64,000 nucleotides of DNA from an uncultured Christensenella sp. (lineage in GTDB: Bacteria > Bacillota > Clostridia > Christensenellales > Borkfalkiaceae): contig CAJTLF010000010.1 of the NCBI GenBank assembly GCA_910577555.1, positions 11,518 through 75,517 of the forward strand. Direction: 5' to 3'. Within the stretch, counting starts at the first letter, position 1. Each line of letters opens with the position of its first letter. A program made the translations under genes and the position numbers. This document shows, in pieces, positions 59,456-64,000 of the stretch. Under the pieces are notes generated by a model. It was not told the DNA's origin. It saw only the letters and a program-made list of their open reading frames with translations, and did not search any database.

Positions 59456-59860
59456 TTATTTAGGTACGTCGATACCTTTACAATCAGGTTTACAGAGCAG
59501 TACGCTCGGCTGGCTAATAAGTATCGCGTCGTCGACGGCTGTTTTAAGATTTATCTTTATTCCGTCGTAATAATAGTTGTCGTCGTCTTTTTCGGGTACG
59601 AACAATATTTCGGAAGTAAAATTAATTTTATCCTGCGCATCGCTTAAACAGTAAGAGCATTGCCCGACTATTTTATAGCTTATGCAAAGATTTACGCCAA
59701 CGCAGTCGTCTTCGTAAATTTCGTAGTCGCCGCTGACCTTAACCGCGCCGTCTATTTTGCAGAACGGTAAAAGACACAAATTACTTTCAGGCGAATAATC
59801 GAAATCAAAAGTACCCGTATATTTTTTAAGGGCGTTAAGTTTTTTTACTTCTAATTCCAT
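59456..59860 (-). CDS. YceD/DUF177-family protein
   Basis: A 134-residue protein of the YceD family, linked to large-subunit rRNA accumulation and nearly always next to rpmF. Features are the N-terminal beta strands, the central CSYCLSDAQ cysteines and the C-terminal CKPDCKG motif. It lies between ackA and rpmF. AAGG is very close to the ATG, so the start could be slightly off. Confidence 0.88.
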   Translation of the reverse strand: MELEVKKLNALKKYTGTFDFDYSPESNLCLLPFCKIDGAVKVSGDYEIYEDDCVGVNLCISYKIVGQCSYCLSDAQDKINFTSEILFVPEKDDDNYYYDGIKINLKTAVDDAILISQPSVLLCKPDCKGIDVPK

Positions 59861-59935
59861 ACCTTAACTGACCATACGATTATAATATAAGGTAACTGCT
59901 TTGTCAACTTATTTTTGCGGCGATAGCGATAATTT

Positions 59936-61132
59936 TTATAAAAGTTCCGCCGTTTCCCTTGCTATAACGAGTTCTTCGTTAGTGGGAATAATAAACACTT
60001 TAACTTTGGAATTATTTTTGGTTATTTCGCGTATCGTTCCGTCGTTTTTGGCTTTGTTGGCACGCGAATTGAATTTTACGCCGAGAAATTCAAGACCTTT
60101 GCAAACGCTTTCACGAACGTAAGGCGTATTTTCTCCGATACCTGCGGTAAATACTATGCAGTCAAGTCCGCCCATTGCCGCGGCGTACGCGCCAACGAAT
60201 TTTTTAACCTGATAGGAGAACATATCGAGAGCGAGAATACATCTCTCGTTGCCTTTCTTCATTCCCGATTCCAAATCGCGGAAATCGCTTGAAACGCCCG
60301 AAACGCCTGCAACTCCGCATTTTTTATTGAGATAAGTTACCGCTTCGGCGTGGGTAAGCCCTTTCTTTCTTGCAAGGAACTCTACCGCCGATGCGTCTAT
60401 ATCACCCGAACGGGTACCCATAAGCACGCCTGCAAGCGGAGTAAAGCCCATGGAAGTGTCAACGCATTTACCGCCGTCTACTGCGGAAATGGACGAACCG
60501 TTACCGAGGTGGCAGGTCACTATTTTAAGCTCTTCGGGGTTTTTGTTGAGATATTTCGCCGCTTCTGCGGATACAAACTTATGGCTCGTGCCGTGCGCAC
60601 CGTACTTTCTTACGCCGTACTCCTTATAATCGTTGTAGTCGATTCCGTAAAGATACGCCTTTTCGGGCATGGTCGTATGAAACGAAGTGTCGAAAACGAG
60701 AGCCATCGGCGTTGCGGGCATAACGTCCATACAAGCTCTTATTGCGGTTGCCGCCGAAGGATTGTGCAGGGGAGCAAGCTCGAAGGTCTTTTCTTCCAGA
60801 GTTTTCAGAACTTCGGGAGTTACGAGCGTGGTCTTTTTAAAGTATTCGCCGCTGGCAACTATTCTGTGACCGACTGCGTCGATTTCTTTCATCGATTTTA
60901 TTACGCCGATTTCTTCGTCCATAAGAGCGTCGAGAACGAGCCGAATGGCTTCTTTATGGTCGGGCATGCTCTGCTTATAAATTTTTTCGCCGCCGTTGCC
61001 TTTTGCTTTTAAAAAAGCGCCGCGTATTCCTATACGCTCGCACCCGCCTTTCGCGAGTACCTTTTCGGTCTGCATATCTATAAGCTGGTATTTAAGTGAA
61101 GAACTGCCTGCGTTTACAACTAAAATTTTCAT
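59936..61132 (-). CDS. ackA: Acetate kinase
   Basis: A 398-residue enzyme interconverting acetyl phosphate and acetate with ADP/ATP. Signatures are MKILVVNAGSSSLKYQL (phosphate 1 region) at the N-terminus, AHGTSHKFVS, CHLGNGSS and the TAGIGENT motif near the C-terminus. With pta directly upstream it forms the substrate-level ATP pathway to acetate, typical of fermentative Clostridia. Confidence 0.97.
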   Translation of the reverse strand: MKILVVNAGSSSLKYQLIDMQTEKVLAKGGCERIGIRGAFLKAKGNGGEKIYKQSMPDHKEAIRLVLDALMDEEIGVIKSMKEIDAVGHRIVASGEYFKKTTLVTPEVLKTLEEKTFELAPLHNPSAATAIRACMDVMPATPMALVFDTSFHTTMPEKAYLYGIDYNDYKEYGVRKYGAHGTSHKFVSAEAAKYLNKNPEELKIVTCHLGNGSSISAVDGGKCVDTSMGFTPLAGVLMGTRSGDIDASAVEFLARKKGLTHAEAVTYLNKKCGVAGVSGVSSDFRDLESGMKKGNERCILALDMFSYQVKKFVGAYAAAMGGLDCIVFTAGIGENTPYVRESVCKGLEFLGVKFNSRANKAKNDGTIREITKNNSKVKVFIIPTNEELVIARETAELL

Positions 61133-61163
61133 ATTATCAACTCCGTACGTTTATATTTGTAAA

Positions 61164-62168
61164 TTATTCTGCCTGAAGTGCCGTTACCGCTACCGTTGCT
61201 ACGATATCGTCTACGTTGCAGCCGCGGGAAAGGTCGTTTAAAGGTTTTGCAAAACCCTGACAAACGGGACCTATAGCCATATATCCGCCGAAACGCTGTG
61301 CGATTTTATAGCCGATGTTTCCGGCGTTGATATTGGGGAACACGAATACGTTTGCGTTGCCCGCAACTTTGGAATCGGGAGCTTTGAGTTTGCCTACTTC
61401 GGGAGCAACCGCCGCGTCGAACTGGAATTCGCCGTCGAGTTTAAGCTCGGGAGCCGCAGCTTTTGCAAGCGCGGTTGCCTGCTGTACCTTGGGTACGGAT
61501 TGGGTAAATTTATCGTCGTTGCCGCTACCTTTGGTCGAGAACGAAAGCATGGCAACGCGCGGTTCGATACCTGCGATATCTTTTGCCGTCTTTGCGGAAG
61601 TAATTGCAATATCCGCAAGCTGTTCGGCAGTAGGCTCGATATTTATCGCGCAATCGGCAAATACCGCAACCCCGTCGGGATTATAGGGGTTGGATTTATC
61701 GGGTGCAATCATAATAAAACAGCTTGAAACGGTCTTAATTCCCGCGGCGGTTTTAACTACCTGCAATCCGGGACGGAGCGTGTTTGCCGTTGAATGGCAA
61801 GCACCCGAAACGTAACCGTCCACGTCGCCTGCCTTAAGCATTAACGCACCGAACATAGTTCTGTCTTTCGCCTGTTCTTTCGCCTGCTCTTCCGTCATTC
61901 CCTTTGCTTTTCTTGCTTCGTAAAGAATACGGGCGTATTCTTCGGTCTTATCCGAAGTGAGCGGGTCTATAAGGGTTACTCCCGTTAAATCTGCGTCGGG
62001 TGCAACTTTTTTGCACTCTGCGGCGTTACCTATTAAAACTATTTTCGCAATACCTTCTTTGGTAATCTGTGCCGCGGCGCGAACCACGCGTTCGTCTTCC
62101 CCTTCGCAAAGAACTATGGTCTTGTTGCGAGCCGCCGCCTTTGACTTGATTTCGTCCAATAACGACAT
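61164..62168 (-). CDS. pta: Phosphate acetyltransferase
   Basis: A 334-residue enzyme converting acetyl-CoA to acetyl phosphate. It is the short form (no N-terminal DRTGG/AAA region), with ACHSTANTLRPGLQ, FVFPNINAGNIGYK and QRFGGYMAIGPVCQG motifs. ATG 62168 is chosen since AAGGAG lies 11 bases upstream; an in-frame TTG two codons earlier is also possible. It is divergent from tmcAL and followed by ackA after 31 bases. Confidence 0.96.
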   Translation of the reverse strand: MSLLDEIKSKAAARNKTIVLCEGEDERVVRAAAQITKEGIAKIVLIGNAAECKKVAPDADLTGVTLIDPLTSDKTEEYARILYEARKAKGMTEEQAKEQAKDRTMFGALMLKAGDVDGYVSGACHSTANTLRPGLQVVKTAAGIKTVSSCFIMIAPDKSNPYNPDGVAVFADCAINIEPTAEQLADIAITSAKTAKDIAGIEPRVAMLSFSTKGSGNDDKFTQSVPKVQQATALAKAAAPELKLDGEFQFDAAVAPEVGKLKAPDSKVAGNANVFVFPNINAGNIGYKIAQRFGGYMAIGPVCQGFAKPLNDLSRGCNVDDIVATVAVTALQAE

Positions 62169-62285
62169 TGTCAACTTTCTCCTTAAATCACTTTATTTTT
62201 GCACTAAAACCCCGTATAATATACTCGTGGGGCTTGTACGACCCTTCTATTATATACCGTTTTTATTCGGTTGTAAAGGCGTAAT

Positions 62286-63443
62286 ATGGAAATTTGTGGA
62301 ATTATTTGCGAATTTAATCCTTTTCATAACGGACATAAATATCTATTGGAACGGGCGAGAGAGATTACTCGGTGCGATTATCTGATATGCGTAATGAGCG
62401 GTAATTTTACCCAGCGCGGTGAAATTTGCGTACTTGACAAATATACGCGCGCTAAACACGCAATACTCGGCGGTGCCGATTGCGTATTAGAATTGCCCGC
62501 CGCCTTTTCGGTCGCTCCTGCGGAAATATTCGCCCGCGGCGCGGTAAAGCTTCTTGCCGCGGTGCCGCACTTGAATAGTATTGCTTTCGGCTCGGAAAAT
62601 GCGGATAAAGACGGTATTTTATCGGTTTCGGCACTTTCTGTTGCGGAAAACGAGCAGTTTAAGTCTATTTTAAGCGAAAATCTGGCTCGCGGCGAGAGCT
62701 ACGCAAAAAGCTACTTTTTGGCGTTCGGGCAAGTTTTCGGAAATGCGGAACTGATTCGGAAGCCGAATAATATTCTTGCGATAGAGTACACGAAAGCAAT
62801 TAAAACGCTCAATGCAAATATAGATATTTTTCCTATAAAACGGGTCGGAGCGGGCTATAACGACGGGATTTTGCGCGAAAATTTCTCGTCGGCAAGTGCG
62901 ATAAGAAAAAATTTATCTTCTCCGCTTATTCAATCGAATTTGCCGCAGTTCGTAGCCGAAGATTTGCAATCTGTGGAAAATATAGAAATAAACTTTCAGA
63001 ACGCCGTAAAACTTATTCTCTCCCGTACTGCTCCCGAAACTCTTAAAAGAATTTACGGATGCGGCGAAGGGCTTGAAAACGCTTTGAAAGCAGTTGAAAA
63101 CGAAAGTTACGGTGAAATTATTTCGAAATGCACAAATAAAAGATATCCTGCTTCACGTATCCGTAGGTTGCTTACGGCTAATTTTTTAAAGCTGTATGCG
63201 GACGATTGTCTGCAATATTTTTCGGAAAATCTGTATTTTACTCCGCTTGCAGTGAAGAAATCGGTCGCAAACGAAGTTTTGGGCGAACTCTCGCGCTCGA
63301 TTTATCCTGTAATTACGAGCGGCGGCGATGTCCGTAATTTATCGGGAGCGGCAAAAAAATGCAAGACCGCCGACGAATTTGCGCACGCACAGTGGCAACA
63401 GATTGCGGGTAAAAAAGTAAGCGAAAAATTAATCGTCGTATAA
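62286..63443 (+). CDS. tmcAL: tRNA(Met) cytidine acetate ligase TmcAL
   Basis: This 385-residue enzyme forms N4-acetylcytidine at the wobble base of elongator tRNA-Met, using acetate and ATP. The nucleotidyltransferase motif is FNPFHNGHKYLL and a conserved GNFTQRGE block follows; the KKSVANEVLG C-terminal region is typical. It is divergent from pta-ackA, so an acetate-using enzyme lies beside the acetate-producing genes, a common order in Bacillota. A terminator follows. Confidence 0.93.
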   Translation: MEICGIICEFNPFHNGHKYLLERAREITRCDYLICVMSGNFTQRGEICVLDKYTRAKHAILGGADCVLELPAAFSVAPAEIFARGAVKLLAAVPHLNSIAFGSENADKDGILSVSALSVAENEQFKSILSENLARGESYAKSYFLAFGQVFGNAELIRKPNNILAIEYTKAIKTLNANIDIFPIKRVGAGYNDGILRENFSSASAIRKNLSSPLIQSNLPQFVAEDLQSVENIEINFQNAVKLILSRTAPETLKRIYGCGEGLENALKAVENESYGEIISKCTNKRYPASRIRRLLTANFLKLYADDCLQYFSENLYFTPLAVKKSVANEVLGELSRSIYPVITSGGDVRNLSGAAKKCKTADEFAHAQWQQIAGKKVSEKLIVV

Positions 63444-63520
63444 AAAACGGTGCGGAAATGCGCACTTCTCATAGTGAATTAAATACTAAATTTTAAGAGT
63501 TACACTTTCAAGCGAGGACA

Positions 63521-63553
63521 AAAGCTCTCGAACGATATGTTCGAGAGCTTTTT
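63521..63553 (+). terminator. Terminator after tmcAL
   Basis: AAAGCTCTCGAAC (63521-63533) pairs perfectly with GTTCGAGAGCTTT (63539-63551), followed by TT. It can serve the convergent gene as well. Confidence 0.88.
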
Positions 63554-63585
63554 ACTACAAACTATTCAGAAAAACAAATTGAAAT

Positions 63586-63924
63586 TTAACAGTTTTTACA
63601 TATTATAAGTGCGCAATCTTTTTCAAAACGAAAATTCGCCCATTTCCTTCCTATTTGTCGTACAAAATAGTTTTCATCGTTTGGGAATATCTGTTTAGTC
63701 ATAAATCTTAACAGATTTAACGCATCGGCAGACTCTTTCAACACGATTTCGCGCGTACTCCAACCGTCTGTAACGGGTGAATATATTTCGTGAATCATAT
63801 CATAAAACAACTCTTTTCCGTTTATTGGTATTTTTCTTATTAAGTCCGCCCTTCTGTCGCAATTGAGCATACTTTTTAACAGGGCATATTGTTTAGAGTC
63901 AAGCAATATTTCATATATTTCCAT
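63586..63924 (-). CDS. Hypothetical protein (112 aa)
   Basis: A 112-residue soluble, mainly helical protein starting MEIYEILLDSKQYALL and preceded by AAAGGAA. It contains a KESADALNLLRFM helix and ends with a short beta-type CALIICKNC stretch with two cysteines. There is no membrane segment. I recognise no family. It seems to be part of a leftward unit entering from the right edge. Confidence 0.6.
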   Translation of the reverse strand: MEIYEILLDSKQYALLKSMLNCDRRADLIRKIPINGKELFYDMIHEIYSPVTDGWSTREIVLKESADALNLLRFMTKQIFPNDENYFVRQIGRKWANFRFEKDCALIICKNC

Positions 63925-63957
63925 TTCAAGTTCCTTTTTCCTAAATTTACGGTCTCG

Positions 63958-64000
63958 CTATTTCTTTCTTTTTATGATAACTCCGTGTTCAACCGTATAA
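63958..64000 (-). CDS. C-terminal end of an unidentified gene (partial)
   Basis: A minus-strand frame enters at the right edge and stops at TAG (63960-63958) after 13 visible codons ending in HGVIIKRKK. The stop lies 33 bases upstream of the 112-aa gene. Too little is visible to assign a product. Confidence 0.3.
   Translation of the reverse strand, partial: YTVEHGVIIKRKK

Noticed and set aside
60350..61012. 220-codon + frame opposite ackA
   Set aside because: Antisense to an intact acetate kinase with strong motifs.

Overview
The window looks like a chromosome segment of an anaerobic, monoderm Bacillota (Clostridia-type) bacterium. The evidence is the ispH-rpsA gene fusion, a glgB-C-D-A-P glycogen operon with a separate GlgD subunit, an attenuator in front of infC-rpmI-rplT, a T-box in front of thrS, whiA next to murB and a PHP gene, the pta-ackA-yceD-rpmF run with divergent tmcAL, frequent TTG starts, strong AGGAGG-type ribosome binding sites and moderately AT-rich sequence. 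It resembles uncultured gut Clostridia; I cannot name a genus from sequence alone.

Layout. 1-12.6 kb (all + strand): end of plsC, ispH-rpsA, htpG, then the complete glycogen operon (branching enzyme, ADP-glucose pyrophosphorylase C and D, synthase, phosphorylase). 12.77-18.83 kb: an integrated element of about 6 kb with the layout of a filamentous phage (inovirus): a leftward operon of a small possible ssDNA-binding protein, a small basic protein, two exported proteins (one with an Ig-like domain, one with signal peptide plus C-terminal anchor), an 87-residue protein and a Zot-like ATPase, then a non-coding region packed with perfect hairpins, then an HUH replication initiator. It is flanked by two palindromic sites whose outer half-sites are exact 14-bp reverse complements, so they rebuild one long palindrome with the geometry of a dif site. 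Just outside it lie a DUF2726 gene and a XerS-like tyrosine recombinase. 20.4-22.5 kb: a Cys-rich small protein, a LexA box, lexA, tRNA-Thr(GGT) and a cation efflux protein.

22.5-63.9 kb is almost entirely minus strand: 1-phosphofructokinase-like kinase, pfkA, dnaE, whiA, PHP phosphatase, murB; a lone solute-binding protein; yebC, an rRNA methyltransferase, rplT-rpmI-infC with an attenuator leader; T-box-thrS; leuS (+); a divergent small-membrane-protein/XRE pair; acpP; a packed run of polysaccharide deacetylase, M16 peptidase, mug-type glycosylase, alkD-type repair protein and tex; a uvrC-HAD-U32-mutS2 operon; arsR and a copper ATPase that appears to carry an internally started CopZ; asnS and asparaginase; rpmF, yceD, ackA, pta; divergent tmcAL.

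The gene orientation switch (all + before the element, nearly all - after about 22.5 kb), the dif-like palindrome and the adjacent Xer gene together suggest that this is the replication terminus, and that a filamentous phage has integrated into the chromosomal dif site using the host Xer recombinase. This is the main discovery candidate. Secondary ones are the CopA/CopZ nested gene, a possible non-AUG start for infC, a predicted leaderless uvrC transcript, and enzymes with unusual active-site residues (MurB, the deacetylase, the copper ATPase).
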